Source: Rickettsiales bacterium UBA1997 (lineage in GTDB: Bacteria > Pseudomonadota > Alphaproteobacteria > Rickettsiales > UBA1997). From it: a stretch of 15,994 nt of DNA. Position 1 is the stretch's first letter; every line of letters begins with the position of its first letter. Positions 1 through 7,011 of this stretch are shown in pieces. The notes under the pieces are model-generated. The model did not search any database, was not told where the DNA came from, and saw nothing but the letters and a program-made list of their open reading frames with translations. A program made the translations under genes and the position numbers. Location: NCBI GenBank assembly GCA_002335845.1, contig DDCV01000028.1:1-15994 (forward strand), written 5' to 3'.

Positions 1-467
1 CTTGCTACAATATTGAGTAAGTTGGTTTTGACATATTCTTTTGTTGTGTAGGTTGCATATCTATTGTCCGATATATCGTAATTATCATTAACATTTACAT
101 AGCCTTGTGATATAATCTCTTTTGTATCATATTCTTTTAATAAATAATTAACATTGAGTGTTATTTTATTACGACCGGATGATCCGGTTTCGGTAGTAAA
201 AGTTGATGATATTGATTCATTGATGTCATAGCTAAGTATATATTTTGTTGTAGCATTTGACTCTATCTGTTGAGGGTTAAAAATATTATAAAGATTATTT
301 TTTAATTCTTGATGAGATCGGTTACGTTTCTTTTGTATTTTGATTGACGATAGCTGCTCAACATATGATTGAGATTTATTTTGATCATAGATTACTTGAA
401 AGCCACAACAAGATTGCAATATTAATGCAAAAAAAACTAAAATCTTTATAGTAAATGAGGGTCGCAT
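1..467 (-). CDS. lptE: LPS-assembly lipoprotein LptE, N-terminal part (cut by window edge)
   Basis: LptE is the outer-membrane lipoprotein that plugs LptD and helps insert lipopolysaccharide into the outer leaflet. The frame is open from an ATG at 467..465 to the window edge, giving about 155 residues; the family is usually about 170-190. The N-terminus has Lys8, a hydrophobic stretch (residues 9-17) and a lipobox ending Leu-Gln-Ser-Cys20, followed by Cys-Gly-Phe, as in many alphaproteobacterial LptE proteins. Gln at the -2 position is off consensus. Later residues fit the family pattern: 'KNRSHQELKNNLYN'-like helix, then 'GRNKITLNVNYLL', 'IISQGYVNVNDNY' and 'YATYTTKEYVKTNLL'. The start overlaps the pyrG stop by one base (TAATG), suggesting translational coupling. 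Identification is from sequence pattern only. The stop codon lies outside the window. Confidence 0.8.
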   Translation of the reverse strand, partial: MRPSFTIKILVFFALILQSCCGFQVIYDQNKSQSYVEQLSSIKIQKKRNRSHQELKNNLYNIFNPQQIESNATTKYILSYDINESISSTFTTETGSSGRNKITLNVNYLLKEYDTKEIISQGYVNVNDNYDISDNRYATYTTKEYVKTNLLNIVA

Positions 468-2092
468 TAACTAATCGCTTTTGTGTTTTTATATTTTAGA
501 GCGCTTTTAACATAGTTTTGAAATATAGGATGTGCTGCAAATGGTCTTGATTTAAGTTCTGGGTGAAATTGAACGGCTATAAAAAAAGGATGATCTTTTA
601 TCTCTACAATCTCGGGCAGATTGTTGTTTGGTGACATTCCAGAAAATAACAAGCCTTTATCTTCTAGATCTTTGCGATAGTTAATATTAACTTCGTAGCG
701 ATGGCGATGCCTTTCGTCGATATTGTCTTTTTGATAAATTTTAGCCGCCAAGCTGTTTTTTGATATTTTGCATGGATAAGATCCAAGCCTCATTGTGCCG
801 CCTAGATTTTCACTATCCTTAATAACTTTGTCACCTTTTTTACTGATCCATTCATTCATACTTCCCACCACAAACTCACCGCTTTTTGATATTTCATGAG
901 AAGTGGCATCAGCTATACCAAGAACATTTCTAGCGTACTCGACCACTGTCATTTGCATACCAAAACATATGCCAAGATATGGAATTTTTTTGGTTCTAGC
1001 ATTCTTTATCATGGTTATTTTTCCCTCAGTGCCATCAATTCCAAAGCCGCCTGGAACTAAAATTGCATGAATATCTGCTGGTAAATTTTGCTGATTTTTG
1101 CGAGCATTTATCCAGATAACATTGGCTTTTATATTTAATGAAATTGCGGCATGATTTATAGCCTCAAGAAGCGATTTATAAGAATCAGGGTAGCCAGTAT
1201 ATTTGCCAACAATAGCAATATTAACCTCATCTTGTGGATTGTTAATTGCTTCTCTAATCTTTAGCCACTTACTAAGGTTAATTTCATTATCATGTCTTAG
1301 ATTAAAAAATTTTAATATTTCTCTGTCTAGACCATTTTCATGGTAAACTATTGGCACCTCATAAATTGACTTAACATTTGGTGCTGCAATCACTGATGAC
1401 AAAGGCACTGATGTCATAAGGGCGATTTTTTTTATATGAGATTCACTAATTGGTTTTTCAGCGCGACATAATAAAAAATTAGGCTGAATGCCGATTGACC
1501 TTAGCTCCTTAACCGAATGTTGAGTTGGTTTTGTTTTTAATTCATCAGCACATTCTATGTAAGGCAGTAATGTTAAGTGTAAAAAGGCGCATTTTTCTGA
1601 GCCAAGTTCATAATGTAGCTGCCTAATAGCCTCAAAGAAAGGTAGTCCCTCAATATCGCCAATAGTTCCGCCGATTTCACAAAGCATAAAATCAACATCT
1701 TGTGATTCATTAAGGATGAATTTTTTTATAAGATCGGTTATGTGAGGAATGACCTGAACCGTGCCACCAAGATAATCTCCCCTCCTTTCTTTTGATAGTA
1801 ATTCTGAATATATACGCCCAGCACTTACGCTGTCTGAATTTTTAGCATTAACATCGCTAAATCTTTCATAATGACCAAGATCAAGATCTGTTTCTGCACC
1901 ATCTTCTGTAACAAAAACCTCGCCATGTTGTGTTGGGCTCATGGTGCCAGGATCTATGTTTAGGTAAGGATCAAGTTTTCTTAATCTAACTTTGTAGCCA
2001 CGAGCTTGCAATAGCGTGCCAAGAGCGGCTGAGGCTAGGCCCTTGCCTAGAGAGGATACAACTCCACCTGTAACAAATATAAATCTTGTCAT
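467..2092 (-). CDS. pyrG: CTP synthase (glutamine-hydrolysing)
   Basis: CTP synthase makes CTP from UTP, ATP and glutamine in the cytoplasm, the last step of pyrimidine nucleotide synthesis. The 541-residue length is normal. The N-terminal synthetase domain (about 1-265) opens with '[15 protein letters not shown]' (P-loop-like), then '[15 protein letters not shown]' and '[15 protein letters not shown]'. The C-terminal class I glutamine amidotransferase domain has the oxyanion motif PGGFG (347-351), nucleophile Cys376 in GICFGMQ, and His510/Glu512 in [10 protein letters not shown]. All catalytic residues are present. The ATG at 2092..2090 is the only sensible start, since the family begins M-T-(R/K)-F-I-F-V-T-G-G. 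No Shine-Dalgarno sequence precedes it. It is transcribed divergently from rpsL and overlaps lptE downstream by one base. Confidence 0.98.
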   Translation of the reverse strand: MTRFIFVTGGVVSSLGKGLASAALGTLLQARGYKVRLRKLDPYLNIDPGTMSPTQHGEVFVTEDGAETDLDLGHYERFSDVNAKNSDSVSAGRIYSELLSKERRGDYLGGTVQVIPHITDLIKKFILNESQDVDFMLCEIGGTIGDIEGLPFFEAIRQLHYELGSEKCAFLHLTLLPYIECADELKTKPTQHSVKELRSIGIQPNFLLCRAEKPISESHIKKIALMTSVPLSSVIAAPNVKSIYEVPIVYHENGLDREILKFFNLRHDNEINLSKWLKIREAINNPQDEVNIAIVGKYTGYPDSYKSLLEAINHAAISLNIKANVIWINARKNQQNLPADIHAILVPGGFGIDGTEGKITMIKNARTKKIPYLGICFGMQMTVVEYARNVLGIADATSHEISKSGEFVVGSMNEWISKKGDKVIKDSENLGGTMRLGSYPCKISKNSLAAKIYQKDNIDERHRHRYEVNINYRKDLEDKGLLFSGMSPNNNLPEIVEIKDHPFFIAVQFHPELKSRPFAAHPIFQNYVKSALKYKNTKAIS

Positions 2093-2384
2093 TTAATAAT
2101 AATATTTTTAATCACATCTACAATCATAAATTGCTAAATTATAATTATCTATAAGATCTAATTTTAGTATTTAAAATTTATAAAAAATCGTAATTAATAG
2201 ATTGTATTTAGTATAAATAATTTAAAACCACTTAATGGTAGATCTCAATTTAAAAAGAGTGATGACTGTTAATAAATTTACAAGATCATTTGTATAATTA
2301 ACTAGTTGACTATGATAATATCTAAAATAACATGATTGTATTTATTTTGTGTTAAAATTCGCATTTTTATAATAAAAGTTACCT
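2093..2384. other. Divergent intergenic region pyrG | rpsL
   Basis: This 292-bp gap is extremely AT-rich and must hold the divergent promoters of pyrG (leftward) and rpsL (rightward). On the minus strand a perfect -10 hexamer TATAAT lies at 2143..2138, about 46 bases before the pyrG ATG, but without a recognisable -35. On the plus strand the best candidate is the extended -10 listed separately; a TTGACT lies at 2306-2311. No open frame, RNA gene or strong terminator was seen. Confidence 0.5.
2350..2358 (+). promoter_or_regulatory. Candidate extended -10 promoter element of rpsL
   Basis: TGT followed by TAAAAT forms an extended -10 element (TGn-TAnnnT) 26 bases before the rpsL ATG. No convincing -35 lies at 16-18 bases. 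Matches like this arise easily in AT-rich DNA, so position relative to the gene is the main support. Confidence 0.3.
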
Positions 2385-2756
2385 ATGCCAACTATTAGTC
2401 AATTAATTAGAAATCCAAGAAAAAAGCAGTTAGCTAAAAATAAGGTTCCAGCCATGAAAGCTTGTCCTCAAAAAAGAGGAGTGTGCACTAGGGTATATAC
2501 CACAACCCCAAAAAAACCTAACTCAGCACTTAGAAAAGTTGCTCGAGTTAAATTAACCAATGGTTTTGAGGTTATAGCATATATTCCGGGCGAGGGTCAT
2601 AATTTACAGGAGCACTCTGTTGTTGCAATAAGAGGTGGGCGTGTAAAAGATTTGCCGGGTGTCAGATATCATGTTGTGAGAGGTAGCCTTGATACGCAGG
2701 GTGTTAAAAATCGAAAACAAAGACGCTCTAAATACGGTGCGCAAAAGCCTAAATAA
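2385..2756 (+). CDS. rpsL: 30S ribosomal protein uS12
   Basis: uS12 sits at the decoding centre of the small subunit and controls tRNA selection accuracy. The 123-residue protein is full length and near-canonical: '[14 protein letters not shown]' at the start, '[15 protein letters not shown]' in the decoding loop and '[15 protein letters not shown]' later. Lys43 and Lys88, the positions whose substitution gives streptomycin resistance in E. coli, are both Lys here, so the sequence looks streptomycin-sensitive. Asp89, the residue modified by RimO in E. coli, is present. It is the first gene of a split str operon, with rpsG 21 bases downstream. There is no Shine-Dalgarno sequence before the ATG. 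Confidence 0.98.
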   Translation: MPTISQLIRNPRKKQLAKNKVPAMKACPQKRGVCTRVYTTTPKKPNSALRKVARVKLTNGFEVIAYIPGEGHNLQEHSVVAIRGGRVKDLPGVRYHVVRGSLDTQGVKNRKQRRSKYGAQKPK

Positions 2757-2777
2757 ACATTAATTAAGTAATAACCA

Positions 2778-3245
2778 ATGAGAAGAAGAGCAGCAAAAAT
2801 TAGAAAAATTTTCCCTGATGCAAAATATAAAGAAGTTGTTGTATCAAGGTTCATTAATCGCTTAATGAATGATGGCAAAAAATCTGTAGTTGAAAAGGCT
2901 CTTTATGAAGCCTTTGATAGAATTGAAAAAAAATTAGGCCGTCCTTCAATTGAAGTCTTTAAAGAAGCTCTTGAAAATGTAACTCCAAAAATTGAAGTTA
3001 GATCAAGAAGAATAGGTGGAGCTACTTATCAAATACCAGTCGAAGTTCCAACTAGAAGAGGTTCTGCATTAGCGTTAAAGTGGCTAAAGACAGCAATAAT
3101 AAAAGTTAACGGCAGAGATCTTTCTTCGAAAATATATAATGTTTTAACGGAGTCCTTAGAAAATAGAGGTTGGGCTGTTAAAAAAAGAGAAGAAGTCTTT
3201 AAGATGGCTGAGGCTAACAAGGCTTTTTCACATTACCGTTGGTAA
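2778..3245 (+). CDS. rpsG: 30S ribosomal protein uS7
   Basis: uS7 nucleates assembly of the 30S head and lines the E-site. At 155 residues it has the usual length. It begins 'MRRRAAKIRKIFPDAKYK' and contains the family segments 'FINRLMNDGKKSVVEKALY', 'ENVTPKIEVRSRRIGGATY' and 'PVEVPTRRGSALALKWL'. It follows rpsL by 21 bases and is presumably co-transcribed with it. The ATG is preceded by AT-rich sequence with no Shine-Dalgarno motif. In many bacteria fusA follows immediately; here a 327-bp gap intervenes. Confidence 0.98.
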   Translation: MRRRAAKIRKIFPDAKYKEVVVSRFINRLMNDGKKSVVEKALYEAFDRIEKKLGRPSIEVFKEALENVTPKIEVRSRRIGGATYQIPVEVPTRRGSALALKWLKTAIIKVNGRDLSSKIYNVLTESLENRGWAVKKREEVFKMAEANKAFSHYRW

Positions 3246-3572
3246 TATTGCTGCAGTCTACTTTTGCTTATTAGCCTCCTGTGTAAATATATCTTGCTTG
3301 CCTTAAAATGTAGTTGTAAGCAAAATTTATTTAAGCGATATGCAGTAAATAAAAATCTTGTGTAATATAAAGCTGGTCCTTATTTTTTTTTACCCCTTTG
3401 CTTTGTTAGTTATCTAATAAATCTATTAGAATTTTAAAGATCTTATACAATATTTAGTTAATTACCTAAATATTTTATAAGAGATGTAGAATATAATTGT
3501 GAATAATGAGCAGTCACTGGTTTATAAAATGAGTTAGTGGACAATTAAATATAATAATTAATTTTTTTTAAA
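3246..3572. other. Unusually long rpsG-fusA intergenic region
   Basis: No gene is visible in these 327 bp. The region holds an inverted repeat TCTAATA/TATTAGA (3413-3419 and 3424-3430, loop AATC) followed by ATTTT. A second, longer repeat (listed separately) and a -10-like TATAAT at 3492-3497 precede fusA. This suggests partial termination after rpsG and a separate fusA promoter, but no strong GC-rich terminator is present. A T-rich stretch at about 3381-3391 is not preceded by a good stem. Confidence 0.5.
3449..3474. repeat. Inverted repeat upstream of fusA
   Basis: AATATTTAG (3449-3457) and CTAAATATT (3466-3474) are perfect 9-base inverted copies separated by TTAATTAC. It lies 18 bases before the TATAAT at 3492. 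It could be a weak RNA hairpin or an operator overlapping the fusA promoter. With only A/T and one G:C pair, chance is possible. Confidence 0.35.
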
Positions 3573-5657
3573 ATGGCGCGACAAGTTGAAATCGAAAAAT
3601 ATCGTAATATTGGTATTATGGCACATATTGATGCTGGAAAAACAACGACAACAGAAAGAATTCTTTATTACACAGGAAAATCTCATAAAATAGGTGAGGT
3701 TCACGATGGAGATGCTACTATGGATTGGATGGAGCAGGAGCAAGAAAGGGGGATTACAATTACCTCAGCTGCTACAACTTGCTTTTGGAAGGATCATCGT
3801 ATTAATATAATTGACACTCCTGGTCACGTTGATTTTACCATTGAAGTTGAAAGGTCATTGCGTGTTTTGGATGGAGCAGTCGCTGTTTTTGATGCGGTGG
3901 CAGGAGTTGAGCCTCAGTCAGAGACGGTATGGCGTCAAGCTAACAAATACAATGTTCCAAGAATGTGCTTTGTCAATAAGATGGATAGAGTTGGAGCAAA
4001 TTTTTATAGATGTGTGGAGATGATGAAAACTAGATTAGGCGCTAGACCAATTCCAATTCAATTGCCAATAAATGATGGAGAAGATTATGGTGGATTGATT
4101 GATTTAGTAAAGATGAAAGCTGTTATTTGGGAAGGTGATCAGATGGGTGCAAGCTATTCATATAAAGATATTCCAGCGGATCTTTTAGATAAGGCTAATC
4201 AGTATCGTGAGCAATTGGTAGAAGCCGCTGTTGAGCAAGATGATAGTCTTATGGAGAAATATCTCGGAGGTGAAGAAATATCAGAAGACGAGCTTAAAAA
4301 ATGCATTCGTAAATCGACTATAAAAGGTGCTTTTGTTCCCGTGGTCAATGGAACGGCTTTTAAAAATAAAGGTGTTCAAACTCTGCTTGACGCAGTAGTT
4401 GACTATCTTCCAAGTCCTCTTGATATCGAAGATACTACGGCAATAAATGCTAGAACGGATGAGGCCATGACAATCAATTGTGGAGATAAAAAGCTTGCTG
4501 CTCTTGCATTTAAGATCATGACAGATCCATTTGTGGGATCTTTAACTTTCGTTAGAATTTACTCAGGAACTTTAACTAGTGGAACAGGAGTTCTTAACAC
4601 AACTAAAGGCAATTCCAAAGAAAGAGTTGGCAGAATATTACTAATGCACTCTAATAATAGAGAAGATTTAAAAGAGGCTTATGCCGGCGATATTGTTGCC
4701 CTTGCTGGTTTGAAACAAACTACCACCGGAGATAGTTTAGTTGAGCAAGGTAGTGATGTTATTTTAGAGAGAATGATTTTTCCAGATCCAGTAATTGAAG
4801 TTTCTGTTGAGCCAAAATCAACTGCTGATCAAGAGAAGATGGGTATAGCTCTATCAAGACTTGCATCTGAAGATCCGTCATTGCGCATTGAATCTGATGA
4901 AGAATCTGGTCAAACTATATTAAAAGGTATGGGAGAGCTCCATCTTGAGATTATTGTTGATAGAATGAAGCGTGAATTTAAAGTTGAAGCTAATATAGGT
5001 CAGCCAAAAGTTGCTTATCGTGAAGCTATAACTAAGCAAGCCGAAATTGATTATACTCACAAAAAACAATCTGGGGGATCTGGCCAATTTGCTCGTGTAA
5101 AAATAGTTTTTGAGCCAATTGCAGAGGGTGATTCAGATCAGAATTTTGTTTTTGAAAGTCAAATTACTGGCGGAAGAGTTCCAAAAGAATATATTCCTGG
5201 AGTAGAAAAAGGCATAGAATCTGCAAAAGAGACTGGAATACTTGCCGGATATCCTGTTGTTAGGCTTAAAGCTCGTTTAATTGATGGCGCATTTCATGAT
5301 GTTGATTCAAGTGTGCTAGCTTTTGAAATTGCTTCTAGAACTGCTTTTAAAGAAGCTATGGCAAAAGCAAGTCCTGTTATTCTTGAGCCGATGATGAAAG
5401 TTGAAGTTATAACTCCTGAAGAATATATGGGAGATGTTATTGGCGATATAAACTCAAGAAGGGGTCAGATACAGAATCTTGAAGCTCGAGATGTTGCGCA
5501 AGCAATTACTGCAAAAGTTCCTTTATCTTCTATGTTTGGCTATGTAAATAACCTTCGCTCATTGTCACAAGGTAGAGCTAGCTATTCAATGGAATTTGAT
5601 TGCTATGAACCAGTGCCAAGCAATGTTGCGGAGGAGATAATGGCTAAAAAAGCTTAG
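3573..5657 (+). CDS. fusA: Translation elongation factor G
   Basis: EF-G is the GTPase that drives translocation of mRNA and tRNAs and, with ribosome recycling factor, splits the ribosome. At 694 residues it is full length. GTPase motifs are intact: AHIDAGKTT (17-25), RGIT (59-62), DTPGHVDF (81-88) and NKMD (135-138). The later domains include the domain IV segment '[11 protein letters not shown]' and the C-terminal '[19 protein letters not shown]'. The ATG has only T/A-rich sequence upstream and no Shine-Dalgarno motif. tuf, normally next in the str operon, is absent; an intrinsic terminator follows about 80 bases after the stop. The separation of fusA from tuf resembles the arrangement known from Rickettsia. 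Confidence 0.98.
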   Translation: MARQVEIEKYRNIGIMAHIDAGKTTTTERILYYTGKSHKIGEVHDGDATMDWMEQEQERGITITSAATTCFWKDHRINIIDTPGHVDFTIEVERSLRVLDGAVAVFDAVAGVEPQSETVWRQANKYNVPRMCFVNKMDRVGANFYRCVEMMKTRLGARPIPIQLPINDGEDYGGLIDLVKMKAVIWEGDQMGASYSYKDIPADLLDKANQYREQLVEAAVEQDDSLMEKYLGGEEISEDELKKCIRKSTIKGAFVPVVNGTAFKNKGVQTLLDAVVDYLPSPLDIEDTTAINARTDEAMTINCGDKKLAALAFKIMTDPFVGSLTFVRIYSGTLTSGTGVLNTTKGNSKERVGRILLMHSNNREDLKEAYAGDIVALAGLKQTTTGDSLVEQGSDVILERMIFPDPVIEVSVEPKSTADQEKMGIALSRLASEDPSLRIESDEESGQTILKGMGELHLEIIVDRMKREFKVEANIGQPKVAYREAITKQAEIDYTHKKQSGGSGQFARVKIVFEPIAEGDSDQNFVFESQITGGRVPKEYIPGVEKGIESAKETGILAGYPVVRLKARLIDGAFHDVDSSVLAFEIASRTAFKEAMAKASPVILEPMMKVEVITPEEYMGDVIGDINSRRGQIQNLEARDVAQAITAKVPLSSMFGYVNNLRSLSQGRASYSMEFDCYEPVPSNVAEEIMAKKA

Positions 5658-5736
5658 TATTTTCTATTGCGAAGCTACTAAATAAAAAGTTATTAACTTT
5701 TAATCCAAAACATAATGATTTTGGAGGCTTTTCTAT

Positions 5737-5771
5737 AAAAAGCTCTAAACAAATTTGTTTAGAGCTTTTTT
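5737..5771 (+). terminator. Rho-independent terminator after fusA
   Basis: A perfect 17-base inverted repeat (5737-5753 with 5754-5770) has the core GCTCTAAACAAA/TTTGTTTAGAGC and ends in a T-tract of six. The A-tract at the 5' side mirrors the T-tract, so it might also work leftward. It lies about 80 bases past the fusA stop and is the clearest terminator in the window. Confidence 0.85.
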
Positions 5772-5919
5772 GTTTAGTTGATATAAAGTATATCGCTACA
5801 CATCTTTAAGCTCTGTTAGATTGAATAATTTTATACCTAAATATTCATTACAAAAGTGTAACTAAGGGTTGATACAGACATCCTTTTTTAAAATTTTATT
5901 CTTAAATACTTTTTGTAAA

Positions 5920-5940
5920 CACTCAATAAAGTATTGAGTG
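5920..5940. repeat. Perfect 9-bp inverted repeat with AAG loop
   Basis: CACTCAATA (5920-5928) and TATTGAGTG (5932-5940) flank the triplet AAG. No T-tract follows, so it is not a standard terminator. A smaller hairpin at 5780-5794 (GATATA-AAG-TATATC) has the same centre ATAAAGTAT. It could be an operator or RNA hairpin; the function is unknown. Confidence 0.45.
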
Positions 5941-6071
5941 CGTAACTAAATATCTCTTTACAGATAATAATCTATTAATAAATTCAACTTAGTGGTATTA
6001 CGAAATGTCAAGATCAGTCCCAAGTGATTATTTTAGGTTGATTTATTTGATATTTGTTAATTTTATATTTA

Positions 6072-6100
6072 TTGACATCGTTTTATAAGAGATATTTGAT
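6072..6100 (+). promoter_or_regulatory. Candidate promoter (TTGACA -35) upstream of tRNA-His
   Basis: A consensus -35 TTGACA (6072-6077) is followed after 17 bases by TTTGAT (6095-6100), a moderate -10. It lies 80 bases before the tRNA. It could drive the tRNA-His to rpsU run, either with or instead of the closer extended -10 at 6137. Confidence 0.4.
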
Positions 6101-6136
6101 TTAGAGTAGCTTTAATGGTTTTTCTTTTAAATTTTA

Positions 6137-6145
6137 TGATAGAAT
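6137..6145 (+). promoter_or_regulatory. Candidate extended -10 element before tRNA-His
   Basis: TGA directly followed by TAGAAT gives an extended -10. It would start transcription about 29 bases before the tRNA 5' end, a typical distance. No clear -35 is seen at 16-18 bases. Confidence 0.35.
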
Positions 6146-6180
6146 ATTTATCTTAATATAAATTAAAAAGCGTTAATTAT

Positions 6181-6258
6181 GGCAGACGTAGCTCAGTTGG
6201 TTAGAGCGCTAGGTTGTGGTTCTAGAGGCCGCGGGTTCGAACCCCGTCGTTTGCCCCA
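6181..6258 (+). tRNA. tRNA-His (anticodon GTG)
   Basis: The 78-base cloverleaf folds cleanly. The acceptor stem GCAGACG (6182-6188) pairs with CGTTTGC (6248-6254), with one G-U. The D arm starts GCTC (6191-6194), and the anticodon stem CTAGG/TCTAG encloses a loop with GTG at 6216-6218. The T arm GCGGG/CCCGT has the loop TTCGAAC. An extra G at 6181 (G-1) faces C73 at 6255, and CCA (6256-6258) is encoded. G-1:C73 is the classical identity element for histidyl-tRNA synthetase. Several free-living alphaproteobacterial orders have lost it, while Rickettsiales are reported to keep it. The timA-like gene begins 30 bases downstream, so the tRNA may be processed from a longer transcript. Confidence 0.97.
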
Positions 6259-6288
6259 TTTTAAACATTCTACCAAGTTTATTAATTA

Positions 6289-6990
6289 ATGATATATTTA
6301 TTCGTGGATATAATAATTTTTGCTGCAATTGCTGTTTACATCTTCTTTAGGCTTAATAAACAGCTTGGAAAGATTGATGAAGAAGAAAAGCGTGATATTG
6401 CAGCAAAAATTATCAATATTAATTCTGCCAAAAAGCGCACAAATAAATATTCTGACTTAAAAGAAAAAGTTATTGGATCTAAGGTAACCCAAGGCAACAC
6501 AGATATTATTGTAAAAGAATCTGATATCAAAAATCTTGATGACATCAATAAAAAATCTCTAATAAAAATATTAAAAAAGCTTAATTTCTCAAGCAGATTT
6601 TTCATAGAGGGCTCTAAATCTGCTTTTCAATCTATTCTAAAAGCGTTTGCTGAAGATCAGCTAGAGAGTGTCAAGTTTTTAATCTCTGATAAGATTTATC
6701 AGGGCTTTAGTAAAGCCAATGAAAAAAGGAAGGTTCAAGGCAAAACATTAATAACTAATATTATCTCTTTCGATAATACTAAGATTGTTGGAGCTAATAT
6801 TTCCGGCAATAATGCTTCAATTACCATTGAGTTTAACTCTCAACAAATTAACTACGTTTGTGATAAAGAGGGCAACCTTATTGCTGGGTCGAAAGATGAA
6901 ATAAGTCAAGTTAATGATATTTGGACTTTCAAAAAAGATATTAATTCAACTAATCCGAATTGGATTGTAAGCGCTACTTCTCATAATTAA
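6289..6990 (+). CDS. timA: Tim44/TimA-family membrane-anchored protein
   Basis: The 233-residue protein matches the alphaproteobacterial TimA family, related to mitochondrial Tim44, the adaptor that tethers Hsp70 to the TIM23 import channel. The bacterial role is not well established; it is thought to be an inner-membrane adaptor. Visible features are one N-terminal transmembrane segment (about residues 2-21, 'YLFVDIIIFAAIAVYIFFRL') and a charged Lys-rich linker (about 25-95). A C-terminal Tim44-like domain follows (about 97-231), with 'FFIEGSKSAFQSILKAFAE', 'LISDKIYQGFSKANEKR' and a final 'IWTFKKD...NPNWIVSAT'. It sits 30 bases after tRNA-His and 21 bases before acnA, so it is probably co-transcribed with acnA. 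No Shine-Dalgarno motif is seen. Family assignment is from the characteristic N-terminus and domain pattern. Confidence 0.85.
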   Translation: MIYLFVDIIIFAAIAVYIFFRLNKQLGKIDEEEKRDIAAKIININSAKKRTNKYSDLKEKVIGSKVTQGNTDIIVKESDIKNLDDINKKSLIKILKKLNFSSRFFIEGSKSAFQSILKAFAEDQLESVKFLISDKIYQGFSKANEKRKVQGKTLITNIISFDNTKIVGANISGNNASITIEFNSQQINYVCDKEGNLIAGSKDEISQVNDIWTFKKDINSTNPNWIVSATSHN

Positions 6991-7011
6991 ATATTTATAA
7001 ATTAATAAAAA

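Larger units (their letters stand above)
5772..6180. other. Intergenic region fusA terminator to tRNA-His
   Basis: These 409 bp hold no credible coding frame. They contain two small perfect inverted repeats with AAG loops (5780-5794 and 5920-5940) and candidate promoter elements before the tRNA gene (6072-6100 and 6137-6145). The remainder is featureless AT-rich DNA. Confidence 0.5.

Noticed and set aside
2400..2660. Streptomycin-resistance substitutions in rpsL
   Set aside because: Lys43 and Lys88 are both wild type.
2669..2878. Minus-strand frame of 69 codons across the rpsL-rpsG junction
   Set aside because: It overlaps two certain ribosomal protein genes antisense and has no independent support.
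3381..3391. Terminator at the T-run after rpsG
   Set aside because: The T-run is real, but no stable GC-containing stem precedes it directly.
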